DNA of 64,000 bases from UBA1127 sp965116355 (lineage in GTDB: Bacteria > Chloroflexota > Dehalococcoidia > Lucifugimonadales > UBA1127). The position numbers were made by a program, and so were the translations under genes. The stretch covers positions 310,001 through 374,000 of the forward strand of contig OZ220679.1 of the NCBI GenBank assembly GCA_965116355.1, written 5' to 3'. Positions 31,098-40,510 of the stretch are shown here, piece after piece (the stretch's first letter is position 1; the number at the start of each line of letters is the position of its first letter). The notes under the pieces were generated by a model. The model made no database searches and was not told the DNA's origin. It saw nothing but the letters and a program-made list of their open reading frames with translations.

Positions 31098-33812
31098 CTA
31101 CGCTCCGTGGCAGCGCTTGTACTTCACCCCGCTGCCGCAGGGGCACGGATCGTTGCGGCCGACCTTTCGTCCGCTCGCGCCTGCACCGGCGGCGGATGCG
31201 ACGGGGACCTGCGCTCGGCGACCGGCGGCGGCCGCGCCCCGTCCCGCTGCGCGGCTTGCGGCGCGATTGGACGGCGCCGGGCGGCCCTCCAGAAGGGTAG
31301 CGTGGTAGATGGTGTGGACGATGTCATGCTGGATGGTGTCCATCATGTCCTGGAACTTCTGGTGGCCCTCCGTGCGGTACATGACGAGCGGGTCGCGCTG
31401 GCCGTAGGCGTGGAGGCCGACGCCCTGCCGCAGGTTCTCCATGGACGTGAGGTGGACGACCCAGTGGGAGTCTATGGTGCGCAGGGTGACGAGGCGCTCG
31501 ATGAAGCGCATCTGCTCCTCGCCGACGGCCTGCTCACGCTGCCCGTACAGCTCCATGGCGTAGGCCTGGACGGCGTCGGCGACCTCGTCGCCGGAGAGCT
31601 GCTCGAGGGCGGCGGCCTCCAGGTGCGGCGGGATGGGGAAGATGGTGCGGAGCTCCTCGACCATGTCATCGAGCTCCCACTCCTCGGCGTCGTTGCCGAC
31701 GACGTAGTTGTCGACGATGCGGTCCAGCTCTTTCTCGACCATCTCCTGGATGTTGACCTTGAGGTCGGCGCCCTCCAGGACCTTGTGGCGCTCCTGGTAG
31801 ATGACCTCGCGGTGGGTGTTGATGACGTCGTCGTACTCGACGAGGCGCTTGCGGATCTCGAAGTGGGAGGCCTCGACCTTGGTCTGGGCGTTGCCGAGGG
31901 CGTTGCTGACCATCTTGTTTTCCATGGGCATGTCGTCGGTCATGCCGGCCATGCCCATGATGCCCTGGATACGGTCGCCACCGAAGCGCCGGACGAGATC
32001 GTCCTCCAGGGAGACGAAGAAGCGAGTGCTGCCGGGGTCGCCCTGGCGGCCGGAGCGGCCGCGGAGCTGGTTGTCGATGCGGCGGGCGTCATTCTTCTCA
32101 GTGCCGATGACGTACAGGCCACCAAGGTCGACGACCTGCTGGTGCTCCTCGTCCCAGCGGCGCTGAACGGTGGCGCGGGCCTTCTCGACGGCCTCGGCCG
32201 GCGCGCCGTCCATGGACGTGTAGCCAATGCGGCGGAGCTCGTCGAGGGCGAGCATGTCCGGGTTGCCGCCGAGGATGATGTCGGTGCCGCGACCGGCCAT
32301 GTTGGTCGACACGGTAACGGCGCCGACGCGGCCCGCCTGGGCGACGATCTGCGCCTCGTGCTCGTGGTTCTTGGCGTTGAGGACCTGGTGCGGGATGCCG
32401 CTGCGGCGGAGCATGCCGTCCAGGGCCTCGGAGCTCTCCACGGAGGCGGTGCCGACGAGGATGGGGCGGCCCTCCGCATGGACCTCCTTGATCTCGTCGA
32501 CGATGGCCTTCCACTTGCCCTCGTGGGAGCGGTAGATGAGGTCCGTGCTGTCCTCCCGGACGCGCTCCTTGTTGGGCGGGATGGCTACGACGTCGAGGCG
32601 GTAGATGCGCATGAGCTCCTCGGACTCGGTCATGGCGGTGCCCGTCATGCCGGCGAGCTTCTCATACATGCGGAAGTAGTTCTGCAGGGTGATGGTGGCG
32701 TAGGTGATGCTCTCCTGCTGGACGCGGACGCCCTCCTTGGCCTCGAGGGCCTGATGGAGGCCGTCGGCGTAGCGGCGGCCGTACATCTTGCGGCCGGTGA
32801 ACTCGTCGACGATGACGATCTCGCCGTTCTCGACGAGGTACTCCTTGTCGCGCTGGAAGAGGACCATGGCCTTGACGGCGTTCTCAATGTAGTGGGTGAG
32901 GTAGTAGTTGGACGGGTCGTAGAGGTTGCCGACATTCAGGGCCCGCTCCATCTTCTCAATGCCGTCCTCAGTCAGGGAGACGGTGCGGTGCTTGTGGTCG
33001 ATGATGTAGTCGTCCTCCTCCTGGAGTCGGGGGACGACGCGGGCCATGGTGCCGTAGGTGCGGGTGGCCTCCTGCGCGGGGCCGCTGATGATGAGGGGCG
33101 TGCGGGCCTCGTCGATGAGGATGTTGTCGACCTCGTCGACGATGGCGTAGGAGTGGCCGCGCTGGACCTGCTGCACCTTGTCGACGGCCATGTTGTCGCG
33201 GAGGTAGTCGAAGCCGAACTCGTGGTTGGTGCCGTAGGTTATGTCTGCCTCGTAGGCCTCTCGGCGGGAAATGGCTCGGAGGGCGTTGAGGCCGGGGTTG
33301 TCCGAGTGCACGTCCGGATCGAGCACGTAGGCGAGCTCGTGCTGGAGGCATGCGACGCTCATGCCGAGGCCGTGGTAGACGGGCCCCATCCACTGGGTGT
33401 CGCGCTTGGCGAGGTAGTCATTGACGGTGATGATGTGGACGCCGCTGCCGCCGAGGGCGTTGAGGTAGGCGGCGAGGGTGGCGACGAGTGTTTTGCCCTC
33501 GCCGGTGCCCATCTCGGCGATCTTGCCCTCGTGGAGCACCATGCCGCCGATGAGCTGCACGTCGAAGTGGCGCATGCCGGTGGAGCGGCGCGCGGACTCG
33601 CGGACGGCGGCAAAGACCTCGGGCAGGAGGTCTTCCAGGGACTCGCCCGCCTCGAGACGGGTGCGAAAGCGATTGGTGCTGCCCGCGAGGTCCTCGTCGG
33701 AGAGGGCCTGGACCTTCGGCTCAAGGGCGTTGATTTCCTCCACGACCGGCCAGCGCTTCTTCAGCGGCGCTTCCGGGTCACCCTTGAACAGTTTTCCAAA
33801 CATTCCAACCAT
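31098..33812 (-). CDS. secA: preprotein translocase ATPase SecA
   Basis: 904-residue motor of the Sec export pathway. Walker A is MGTGEGKTLVATLAAYLN (near 101), DEAD-like DEVDNILIDEART (near 204), and motif GRGTDIILGGNPD (near 495). The helical scaffold/wing region follows, and the C-terminal zinc tail CPCGSGVKYKRCH binds SecB or the ribosome. Ala/Gly-rich low complexity (about 850-885) links the tail. It heads an operon with the HhH protein and the 255-residue protein. The weak SD CAGGGAG precedes ATG 33812. Confidence 0.97.
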   Translation of the reverse strand: MVGMFGKLFKGDPEAPLKKRWPVVEEINALEPKVQALSDEDLAGSTNRFRTRLEAGESLEDLLPEVFAAVRESARRSTGMRHFDVQLIGGMVLHEGKIAEMGTGEGKTLVATLAAYLNALGGSGVHIITVNDYLAKRDTQWMGPVYHGLGMSVACLQHELAYVLDPDVHSDNPGLNALRAISRREAYEADITYGTNHEFGFDYLRDNMAVDKVQQVQRGHSYAIVDEVDNILIDEARTPLIISGPAQEATRTYGTMARVVPRLQEEDDYIIDHKHRTVSLTEDGIEKMERALNVGNLYDPSNYYLTHYIENAVKAMVLFQRDKEYLVENGEIVIVDEFTGRKMYGRRYADGLHQALEAKEGVRVQQESITYATITLQNYFRMYEKLAGMTGTAMTESEELMRIYRLDVVAIPPNKERVREDSTDLIYRSHEGKWKAIVDEIKEVHAEGRPILVGTASVESSEALDGMLRRSGIPHQVLNAKNHEHEAQIVAQAGRVGAVTVSTNMAGRGTDIILGGNPDMLALDELRRIGYTSMDGAPAEAVEKARATVQRRWDEEHQQVVDLGGLYVIGTEKNDARRIDNQLRGRSGRQGDPGSTRFFVSLEDDLVRRFGGDRIQGIMGMAGMTDDMPMENKMVSNALGNAQTKVEASHFEIRKRLVEYDDVINTHREVIYQERHKVLEGADLKVNIQEMVEKELDRIVDNYVVGNDAEEWELDDMVEELRTIFPIPPHLEAAALEQLSGDEVADAVQAYAMELYGQREQAVGEEQMRFIERLVTLRTIDSHWVVHLTSMENLRQGVGLHAYGQRDPLVMYRTEGHQKFQDMMDTIQHDIVHTIYHATLLEGRPAPSNRAASRAAGRGAAAAGRRAQVPVASAAGAGASGRKVGRNDPCPCGSGVKYKRCHGA

Positions 33813-33839
33813 GTATGACTCCCTGACTGCCCCGCCCCA

Positions 33840-34796
33840 CTACACGTCGGTGAAGAGCTCGCCGACGGAGCGGCCCTCATGGATGCGGGACATTGCCTCG
33901 CCGAGGAGGCTGGCGACGGAAAGCACCGTCACCTTGCCGCACGTAGTCGAGGCCGCGGCGCTCGGCAGCGTGTCGGTGACGACGATCTCCCGCATGTCTG
34001 ACGCGCCGATGCGATCCATGGCGGGCGACGTGAAGACGCCGTGGGTGGAGCAGGAGTAGACCTCCCGCGCGCCGTTCTCCAGGCACACGCGGACGGCCGA
34101 CGTGAGCGAGCCCGCCGTGTCGGTCTCGTCGTCAAAGGTTATGGCCGTCCGATTCCTCACATCTCCTATAACGTTCAAGATCTCAGTATGGTCATTATTG
34201 TCCACGCGGCGCTTCTCGATGATGGCGAGGGGGACGCCGAGACTGGTGGCCATGTCCCTCGCGCGCTTGCTGATGCCCGTGTCGACGGCAACCACCACCG
34301 GGGCGTCGAGTTCCTTGCGCCGGAAGTAGTCGGTGAGCAGCGGCAGGGCGGTGAGCTCATCGACGGGAATGTTGAAGAAGCCCTGGATCTGGCCGGCGTG
34401 GAGGTCGACGGTGACGACCCGGTTTGCACCGGCGACGGTGAGCAGGTCGGCGAGGAGGCGCGCGGTGATGGGGACGCGCGGCTGGTCCTTCTTGTCGGTG
34501 CGGCCGTAGGCGTAGTAGGGGACGACGGCGGTGATGCGGCCGGCGGAGGCCCGCTTGGCGGCGTCGATCATGATGAGAAGCTCCATGATCGTGTCGTTCA
34601 CGGGGAAGGAGAAGGGCTGGATGATGAAGATATCCTGCTGGCGGATGTTCTCCTCATACTGCACAAAGGTGTTGTCATTGGAGAACTTGGATACGCGAAC
34701 TTGGCCTAGGGGCATTTCCAGGTAGGCACAGACATCTTCCGCAAGCGCGGTGTGGCTGTTGCCGCTGAACACCTTCATCTCATCCAGATACGGCAT
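33840..34796 (-). CDS. prs: ribose-phosphate pyrophosphokinase (PRPP synthetase)
   Basis: 318 residues making PRPP from ribose 5-phosphate and ATP. ATG 34796 is chosen (MPYLDEMKVFSGNSH) because AAGGAGATGCT precedes it. Family motifs: FVQYEENIRQQDIFIIQ, PYYAYGRTDKK (near 100), the PRPP/metal loop DLHAGQIQGFFNIPVD (near 133), and the ribose-phosphate loop DDETDTAGSL, where the family more often has DDxIDTAGT. It lies 27 bp upstream of secA, and diverges from purA, which consumes PRPP-derived IMP. Confidence 0.95.
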   Translation of the reverse strand: MPYLDEMKVFSGNSHTALAEDVCAYLEMPLGQVRVSKFSNDNTFVQYEENIRQQDIFIIQPFSFPVNDTIMELLIMIDAAKRASAGRITAVVPYYAYGRTDKKDQPRVPITARLLADLLTVAGANRVVTVDLHAGQIQGFFNIPVDELTALPLLTDYFRRKELDAPVVVAVDTGISKRARDMATSLGVPLAIIEKRRVDNNDHTEILNVIGDVRNRTAITFDDETDTAGSLTSAVRVCLENGAREVYSCSTHGVFTSPAMDRIGASDMREIVVTDTLPSAAASTTCGKVTVLSVASLLGEAMSRIHEGRSVGELFTDV

Positions 34797-34872
34797 AGCA
34801 TCTCCTTCTGACGATTCTGGAAGCAGGCGCACCACGGCGGGACAAGCCGCGGTGAGTTTCACACCGGTCTCA

Positions 34873-34881
34873 AGTATAGCA
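34873..34881 (-). promoter_or_regulatory. extended -10 promoter of prs
   Basis: Minus-strand TGCTATACT, 77 bp before the prs start; identical to the extended -10 of the ECF sigma gene. Confidence 0.55.
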
Positions 34882-34968
34882 TGGGGGCGGGCGCGAAAAA
34901 CCCCGAATACACCGCCCTCAGAGGCCGTTCAGCGTTTATGACGCCAGGGGTGGGGCTCCGGTTCCCAA

Positions 34969-35000
34969 AGCCAAGGCGTATCTGATACAATGCCTTGGCT
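34969..35000 (+). promoter_or_regulatory. purA promoter embedded in an inverted repeat
   Basis: Perfect 9-bp arms AGCCAAGGC (34969-34977) and GCCTTGGCT (34992-35000) enclose the extended -10 TGATACAAT (34983-34991). TTTTCTG follows the right arm, so a terminator reading is also possible, but no plus-strand gene lies upstream. It sits between divergent prs and purA. Confidence 0.55.
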
Positions 35001-35040
35001 TTTCTGCACGCACCCCCATACGAGGAGCCTTGGAGGAGGA

Positions 35041-36327
35041 ATGCCTGCCTACGCGGTAATTGGTGGCCAGTGGGGCGACGAGGGCAAGGGGAAGATCATC
35101 GACTACCTTTGCGAGAACGCCACCATGGTGGCCCGCTACTCCGGCGGCAACAACGCCGGCCACACGGTGCTGAACGCATCGGGTGAGTTCAAATTCCACC
35201 TCATGCCCTCGGGCGTGATCTGGCCGCAGGTCACGCCGGTCATAGGGAACGGAGTGGTCGTCGACCCGGACGTGCTCATCGAGGAGATCAACGACCTGCG
35301 CGCCAGGGGCATCGACGTCAGCAAGCTGCAGGTGAGCGACCGGGCACACGTCATCATGCCGTACCACGTGCGGCTGGACCAACTGGAGGAGATCGGCCGG
35401 GGACAGGACGCGCTGGGGACGACGGGGCGCGGCGTCGGGCCGGCGTACGTCGACCGGGTGGCGCGCTCAGGCATCCGATTCGGCGACATGCTGGACGCGG
35501 AGGGACTGCGAGACCGCCTGGCGCTGGCGGCGTCGCGCGCCAACAACACGATCACCAAGGTGCACGAGGCGGAGCCCTTCAGCATCGACGAGCTGTTCGA
35601 GCAGTGCCTTCGCTGGCGGGACGAGCTGCTGCCCTTCATCGCCCCCGTCGAGGAGCGGGTGCGCGAGGCGCTGAGCCGCGGGGAGAATGTGCTGCTGGAG
35701 GGCGCGCAGGGCACGCTGCTGGACCTGGACCACGGGACGTACCCGTACGTGACGTCGTCGCACTCAAGCGTCGGGGGCGCGTGCGCAGGGCTGGGCATAG
35801 GGCCGCGGTCCGTGGCGGGGGTGTTCGGCGTGTTGAAGGCGTACACCTCTCGGGTGGGCGCCGGGCCGATGCCGACGGAGCTGAACGACGACATGGGCGA
35901 ACTCATCCGCTCGCGCGGAGGAGAGTTCGGGACGACGACGGGCCGCCCGCGCCGATGCGGCTGGTTCGACGGGGTGGCGTCGCGGTACGGGGTCATCGTC
36001 AACGACCTGACGGCCGGCATCCTGACGCGCCTGGACGTGCTGGACGGCTTCGACCCTGTGCGGGTGTGCGTCGGCTACGAGCTGGACGGGCAGCCGCTGG
36101 AGGGCTTCCCGGCGCAGACGCGGGCGCTGGAGCAGTGCAAGCCTGTCTACCGGGACTTCGCGGGGTGGCACAAGCCGACGGCGGGGCTGACCAACTGGGA
36201 CGACCTGCCGGCGGAGGCGCAGACGTACGTGAAGGGGATCGAGGAGATCATCGGCTGCTCCATCGACCTAGTGTCTACGGGGCCACACCGGCACGAGACG
36301 ATCTGCCGGAAGCCGCTGATCCCGTAG
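35041..36327 (+). CDS. purA: adenylosuccinate synthetase
   Basis: 428-residue GTP-dependent enzyme joining IMP and aspartate. The N-terminal P-loop is GGQWGDEGKGKIIDYL (8-23) with catalytic Asp and His in the GDEGKG and NNAGHTV blocks. IMP-binding TTGRGVGPAY (near 125), the switch region QGTLLDLDHGTYPYVTSS and the GTTTGRPRRCGWFD loop (near 300) are complete. ATG 35041 follows GGAGGAGGA. The divergence from prs with a shared palindrome suggests joint purine control. Confidence 0.97.
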   Translation: MPAYAVIGGQWGDEGKGKIIDYLCENATMVARYSGGNNAGHTVLNASGEFKFHLMPSGVIWPQVTPVIGNGVVVDPDVLIEEINDLRARGIDVSKLQVSDRAHVIMPYHVRLDQLEEIGRGQDALGTTGRGVGPAYVDRVARSGIRFGDMLDAEGLRDRLALAASRANNTITKVHEAEPFSIDELFEQCLRWRDELLPFIAPVEERVREALSRGENVLLEGAQGTLLDLDHGTYPYVTSSHSSVGGACAGLGIGPRSVAGVFGVLKAYTSRVGAGPMPTELNDDMGELIRSRGGEFGTTTGRPRRCGWFDGVASRYGVIVNDLTAGILTRLDVLDGFDPVRVCVGYELDGQPLEGFPAQTRALEQCKPVYRDFAGWHKPTAGLTNWDDLPAEAQTYVKGIEEIIGCSIDLVSTGPHRHETICRKPLIP

Positions 36328-36371
36328 CGTCAGGGAGAACCAGCCTCTCAGCGGCGGGGCGCAAACTCCGC

Positions 36372-37424
36372 CTATTCCACTCGCTCACCCTCAACGAAGC
36401 ACGCCATACGGTGCTCCGCAATGAGGCGCACGTCCACCTTCGTCCCAACGTCGTACTGTCGCGTGTGGTGCTGCATCACACGCACTGTGCGGCCGATGTC
36501 CAGCGCGACCTCGTACAGGTAGGTGGAACCCTGGAACTGACGGTCGCTGATGATGCCCTGCCCCGATTCCGAAGGGGAAATTGTCAGGTCGTCGGGCCGC
36601 AGGAGCACCTCGGCGCCCTCCGCCATCGTTTCGCTGGGCCAAGGCAGCGTTCCGGCCACTGTGGTAAGCCGCCCCGCCTCCCGGTGGACGGGCAGGAAGT
36701 CCCCAATGCCGATGAACTCGGCCACGAAGCGGGTCCCCGGGGTGTGGTAAATCTCCTCCGGTGTGGCTACCTGCTGCAGCATGCCCTGATCGAGGACGGC
36801 CACGCGGTCGCCCATGAAGAGCGCCTCGTCCTGGTCGTGGGTGACGAACAGGGCCGTTGTGCCGGTGAACTTGAGGATGTCGCGCACCTCGCGGCGCACC
36901 TGCTTACGGAGGGCCTCGTCGAGGTTGGAGAAAGGCTCGTCGAGCAGGAGCACGGACGGCCGCGGGCACAGCGCCCGGGCGAGGGCGACGCGCTGCTGCT
37001 GCCCGCCCGACAGCTCGTGGGGCATCCGATCGTCCAGCCCGGTCAGCCCCACCAGCGCGAGCGCCTCGCTGACGCGCCGCCCGCGGACCGACCGGTCCTC
37101 GATGCCGAAGCCAACGTTGCCGGCGACCGTCAGGTGCGGGAAGAGGGCGTACTCCTGGAAGACCATGCCGATCTTCCGGCGGTCGGCGCGGACGAACCGG
37201 CCGGGGCCGGCCACGAGGCGTCCGTCGATCTCGACAGAGCCCGAATCCGGCGCCTCGAATCCCGCGATGATGCGAAGAGCCGTCGTCTTGCCGCTGCCGC
37301 TGGGGCCAAGGAGCGCGAGAATGCTGCCGGCCTCGGCCGACAGGTCGAACTCGTGGAGGGCGTCAGCGCTGGTGTGGGGAAAGCGCTTGGTGACGCCGGT
37401 GCAATGCACCGCGGGAACGCTCAC
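36372..37424 (-). CDS. Fe(III)-type ABC transporter ATP-binding protein
   Basis: 350-residue ATPase. Walker A GPSGSGKTT (near 37), Q-loop FQEYALFPH, signature LSGGQQQRVALARAL, Walker B VLLLDEPFSNLD, H-loop VTHDQ. A C-terminal regulatory TOBE-like domain (about 245-350) includes VLLRPDDLTI. It starts at GTG 37424 with GAGGAGGGACA upstream and overlaps the permease stop (GTGA). With the two genes downstream in coordinates it completes an FbpABC/AfuABC-type iron importer. Confidence 0.92.
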   Translation of the reverse strand: MSVPAVHCTGVTKRFPHTSADALHEFDLSAEAGSILALLGPSGSGKTTALRIIAGFEAPDSGSVEIDGRLVAGPGRFVRADRRKIGMVFQEYALFPHLTVAGNVGFGIEDRSVRGRRVSEALALVGLTGLDDRMPHELSGGQQQRVALARALCPRPSVLLLDEPFSNLDEALRKQVRREVRDILKFTGTTALFVTHDQDEALFMGDRVAVLDQGMLQQVATPEEIYHTPGTRFVAEFIGIGDFLPVHREAGRLTTVAGTLPWPSETMAEGAEVLLRPDDLTISPSESGQGIISDRQFQGSTYLYEVALDIGRTVRVMQHHTRQYDVGTKVDVRLIAEHRMACFVEGERVE

Positions 37425-39067
37425 TGTCCCCTCCTCGGCTCTCGCAGGATGAGAAACGCCGTCGGCACAGCCGACACGGCCACCAGCAGCAGCGCAGGCA
37501 CGGCCGCCCGGGCGAAGAACGCTTCCTCCGCCGCGGCCCAGATGGACGTCGCCAGCGTACCGAACCCGATGGGACTCAGCAACAGCGTGGCGGGCAGCTC
37601 CTTCATGGCCGTCAGGAAGACGAGCGCGCCACCGGCCAGCATGCCGGGCACCATCAAGGGTAGTGTAACGCGCCAGAGGATGCTCGTCGTGCCCTTGCCG
37701 AGGCTCATGGCGGACTCGGACAGGCGCGGGCTCACCTGCAGGTACGTCGAGCGGATCGCGCCGAGGGCCTGGGGGAAGAAGAGCACGACGTAGGCGAAGA
37801 CGAGGAGCGCAAGGGTCTGGTAGAGGGGCGTCGCGAAACGGGCGCCGAAGAAGATGAGCGCGAGGGCCACCGCAATGCCCGGGAGCGCGAATCCTGTGTA
37901 GGCGAGGCGCTCGACCAGCCAGCTCACCCGGCCCGGATAGCGCAGGGTGAACACCACGACGGGCACGGCTGCCACCACGGCCACGACGGCCGCAAGCCCC
38001 GACGCATACACGGAATTGAGAGTATTGCCCCACAGGAGCTCGACCGTCTCGCCGGCGGCGATGCCGCGCACAGCCCAATAGGCGAGCAGGGCAAGCGGCA
38101 TGCCCAGCGACAGAGCCGTGACGGCTGTCGCAAAGGCGAAAGCGGGCCATCGCCAGGGGCCGAGCTGCACCAGTGAGGCGGGCCTTGCGGCGCCGGTGGC
38201 CGCGCGGTAGTAGCGCGACCGGCCCCTCGCCTGCGCCTCGATCACGACGAGCGACAGGGCGGCGGCGATCATCACGAGCGAGAGGCCCGCGGCCAGCGCA
38301 CGATTGAAGGCGGTCTCGTACTGGAGGTAGATGGCCCAGGTGAAGGTCTCATAGCGGAGGAGTGACACCGCGCCGAAGTCGCTGAGGGTGTACAGGGCGA
38401 CCAGGAGCGAGCCAGCGGCGATGGACGGGCGCATCTGGGGCAGCGTCACTCGCCAGAGGGTCTTCCATTGCCCGAGACCCAGGGACCTCGACATCTCGTC
38501 AAGAGCGGGGTCCTGCCCCCACAGGCCGGCACGGACGCTGAGGAGCGTATACGGGAAGCTCAAGAGCGTGATGGTGAGCGCGGCGCCCCACAGGCCGGAG
38601 ATGTCAGGCAGGCGCTCGATGCCGAAAAGGCTCTCGAGGAGGCCCTGCAGCATGCCGCGGGGGCCGAGGGCGACGACAACGAGAAAGGCGCCGACGTAGC
38701 TCGGAATGACGAGGGGCAGCACGGTTACGACCGACCAGAAGCGCCTCAGCGGCAGGTCAGTCCGAACCGTAAGCCACGCGAGGGGCGCCGCAATCAGGGC
38801 GGAAGCCACCGTGACGACGGCCACAAGCGCGACCGAACGAAAGGCAATCTCCGCCGTGCGCGTGCGCCACAGGAGGCCCACGACCTCGCCGCCGCCGTCA
38901 AGGGAGCGCTCGACGAGGTAGACGAGCGGGAGCACCATCGCGAGTGCAACCGCGACCGACGGCAGCCAGAGCACGGCGGGCGCTCGCCGCCTGCCGGCGT
39001 GGGGAACGCCGCCAAGCCCGAGCATCCGGCGGACTCCTCCGCCGACCTGTAGCACTGTTGTCTGCAT
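37421..39067 (-). CDS. Fe(III)-type ABC transporter permease (fused two-domain)
   Basis: 548-residue permease with about 12 membrane helices and two copies of the BPD_transp_1 core. EAA-like loops are seen near residues 200 (EMSRSLGLGQWKTLWRVTLP) and 465 (ESAMSLGKGTTSILWRVTLP), the docking sites for the ATPase. This fused layout is characteristic of FbpB/AfuB iron permeases. The start is set at ATG 39067; minus-strand TACAAT at 39080-39075 ends 8 bp before it, raising the chance of a leaderless message, and earlier ATGs exist at 39076 and 39106. Confidence 0.9.
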   Translation of the reverse strand: MQTTVLQVGGGVRRMLGLGGVPHAGRRRAPAVLWLPSVAVALAMVLPLVYLVERSLDGGGEVVGLLWRTRTAEIAFRSVALVAVVTVASALIAAPLAWLTVRTDLPLRRFWSVVTVLPLVIPSYVGAFLVVVALGPRGMLQGLLESLFGIERLPDISGLWGAALTITLLSFPYTLLSVRAGLWGQDPALDEMSRSLGLGQWKTLWRVTLPQMRPSIAAGSLLVALYTLSDFGAVSLLRYETFTWAIYLQYETAFNRALAAGLSLVMIAAALSLVVIEAQARGRSRYYRAATGAARPASLVQLGPWRWPAFAFATAVTALSLGMPLALLAYWAVRGIAAGETVELLWGNTLNSVYASGLAAVVAVVAAVPVVVFTLRYPGRVSWLVERLAYTGFALPGIAVALALIFFGARFATPLYQTLALLVFAYVVLFFPQALGAIRSTYLQVSPRLSESAMSLGKGTTSILWRVTLPLMVPGMLAGGALVFLTAMKELPATLLLSPIGFGTLATSIWAAAEEAFFARAAVPALLLVAVSAVPTAFLILREPRRGQ

Positions 39068-39179
39068 TGCACCCATTGTAACGGGCGGATTTGGCAGTGG
39101 TTCCAAAGGGAAGCGGAGCCCCGGCGGGCCGAAGCAGTCGCCGCCTCGGCGTCACCGGGGCTTCAGGAGGGGCGTGAAG

Positions 39180-40217
39180 TTACGGCGTTATGCCCACGTC
39201 GCGCAGGAGGGCCTGCGTTCCCTCAAGGTCCGCCATCTCCCTCGGCGTGACGAGCGGATTGTTGATCTCCCCAATGGGAGTCAGCCCACGCTGGGTCTTC
39301 ACTCCCTCGACGAGCGGGTACTCGAAGGTCTGGCTGGCGAAGTACTGTTGGCCGACAACAGAGAGCATGAACTCGATGAATCGTTGGGCGTTCGCCTCAT
39401 TTTCGGCAGTCGAGAGGATTCCGGCGCCGGCGACCATCACAAGGGCGCCGGGGCCGCCGCCGCGAGGGTGGTAGTTGCGCGCCTTGAAGGAGTCTCCCTC
39501 CTCGGCAAGGAAGCGGTGGAGGTAGTAGTGATTCACCAGCCCCACGTCAATCTCGCCCGCCGCGGCGGCCGCCACCTGGGGCGTGTTCTTGGGGTAGACG
39601 ATGGGCTCGTTTGCCTGCATACCCTCCAGCCACTCACGGGTGGCGTCCTCGCCCCAGCGACTGCGCATGGCGGTGACCATGGCCTGGAACGAACCGTTGG
39701 TGGGAGCCCAGCCAATCCGGCCCTTCCACTTGGGGTCCGTGAGGCCGCCAATGTCGTCGGGGAGATCGGCTTCGGTCAAGTTGTCGGTGTTGTAGACGAG
39801 GGTGCGGGCCCGGCCGGAGGTGCCAACCCAGAGGCCCTCGGACGAACGGGCCCACTCCGGGGCGAGATCGAGCACGGACTGGGGCAGCGGCTCCAGCAGG
39901 TCTTCGACGGCGCCGAGGCCGCCGGGGTCCTGGGCGAAGAACACGTCGGCGGGGGAGTTGCCGCCCTCCTCCAGCAGGGTCGCGGCGAGGGCGGCGGTGC
40001 CGGCGTATCGCACGTCCACTTCAATGCCTGTAGCATCCACGAACTGCTTTATGATGGGCGCCACAAGCTCCTCGCTGCGGCCTGAGTAGACCGTCAGGGA
40101 GCCCGGGCCGGAGTCGTCCTCGCCGCAGGCTACCAGCATACCTGTGGCCAAGAGCGATGCGCAGAACAGAAACATCAGCCGTAAGGCACGGGACCACAAT
40201 CGAGAGCTGACTTCCAT
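39180..40217 (-). CDS. Fe(III)-binding lipoprotein of the ABC importer
   Basis: 345-residue class II binding protein. ATG 40217 follows GGAGGAACTTCC; the signal ends in lipobox MLVAC. The mature part starts LTVYSGRSEELVAPII, the hallmark of FbpA/FutA iron-binding proteins. AQDPGGLGAVEDL and VGLVNHYYLHRF (the Tyr pair that binds ferric iron, near 255) support this. The gene is first in the operon, with the strong promoter at 40289-40317. Confidence 0.92.
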   Translation of the reverse strand: MEVSSRLWSRALRLMFLFCASLLATGMLVACGEDDSGPGSLTVYSGRSEELVAPIIKQFVDATGIEVDVRYAGTAALAATLLEEGGNSPADVFFAQDPGGLGAVEDLLEPLPQSVLDLAPEWARSSEGLWVGTSGRARTLVYNTDNLTEADLPDDIGGLTDPKWKGRIGWAPTNGSFQAMVTAMRSRWGEDATREWLEGMQANEPIVYPKNTPQVAAAAAGEIDVGLVNHYYLHRFLAEEGDSFKARNYHPRGGGPGALVMVAGAGILSTAENEANAQRFIEFMLSVVGQQYFASQTFEYPLVEGVKTQRGLTPIGEINNPLVTPREMADLEGTQALLRDVGITP

Positions 40218-40288
40218 GGAAGTTCCTCCAGTGTGCGGATGTTGTCCAAGGACGTCGCTGTGGGGGTCTCTCACGGCGACGCTATTCA

Positions 40289-40317
40289 TGTATAGCACCA
40301 GAGCAATGTAGTGTCAA
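40289..40317 (-). promoter_or_regulatory. promoter of the iron importer operon
   Basis: Minus-strand TTGACA (40317-40312), 17-bp spacer, TATACA (40294-40289). Just upstream, plus-strand TTAGTTTAG (40322-40330) matches eight of nine bases of one half of an IdeR/DtxR box; the second half is not evident. Confidence 0.6.
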
Positions 40318-40445
40318 CACCTTAGTTTAGTTAATACGTACTACTTCATGGAGGTGTGCATGAAAACCACCCGTGTTCCCTGCCGTCAGGGCATCCCGGC
40401 ATAGCTCACAGGCGTAAAGTCGGGCAAAGCGGACACGGAGGCTCA

Positions 40446-40476
40446 TTGACGTGGCGCGACGAGCGGGTGCTACCAT
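40446..40476 (+). promoter_or_regulatory. promoter of the uracil-DNA glycosylase gene
   Basis: TTGACG (40446-40451), 19-bp spacer, TACCAT (40471-40476) with TGC just before the -10. Confidence 0.4.
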
Positions 40477-40510
40477 CGGCGCAATCCATCCCGTACGCCG
40501 TGGAGGCCGC

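Noticed and set aside
31107..33818. A 903-codon plus-strand open frame opposite secA
   Set aside because: It is a G+C-driven antisense shadow: low-complexity Val/Asp/Leu/Gly composition and no motifs, while the minus strand encodes a complete SecA.
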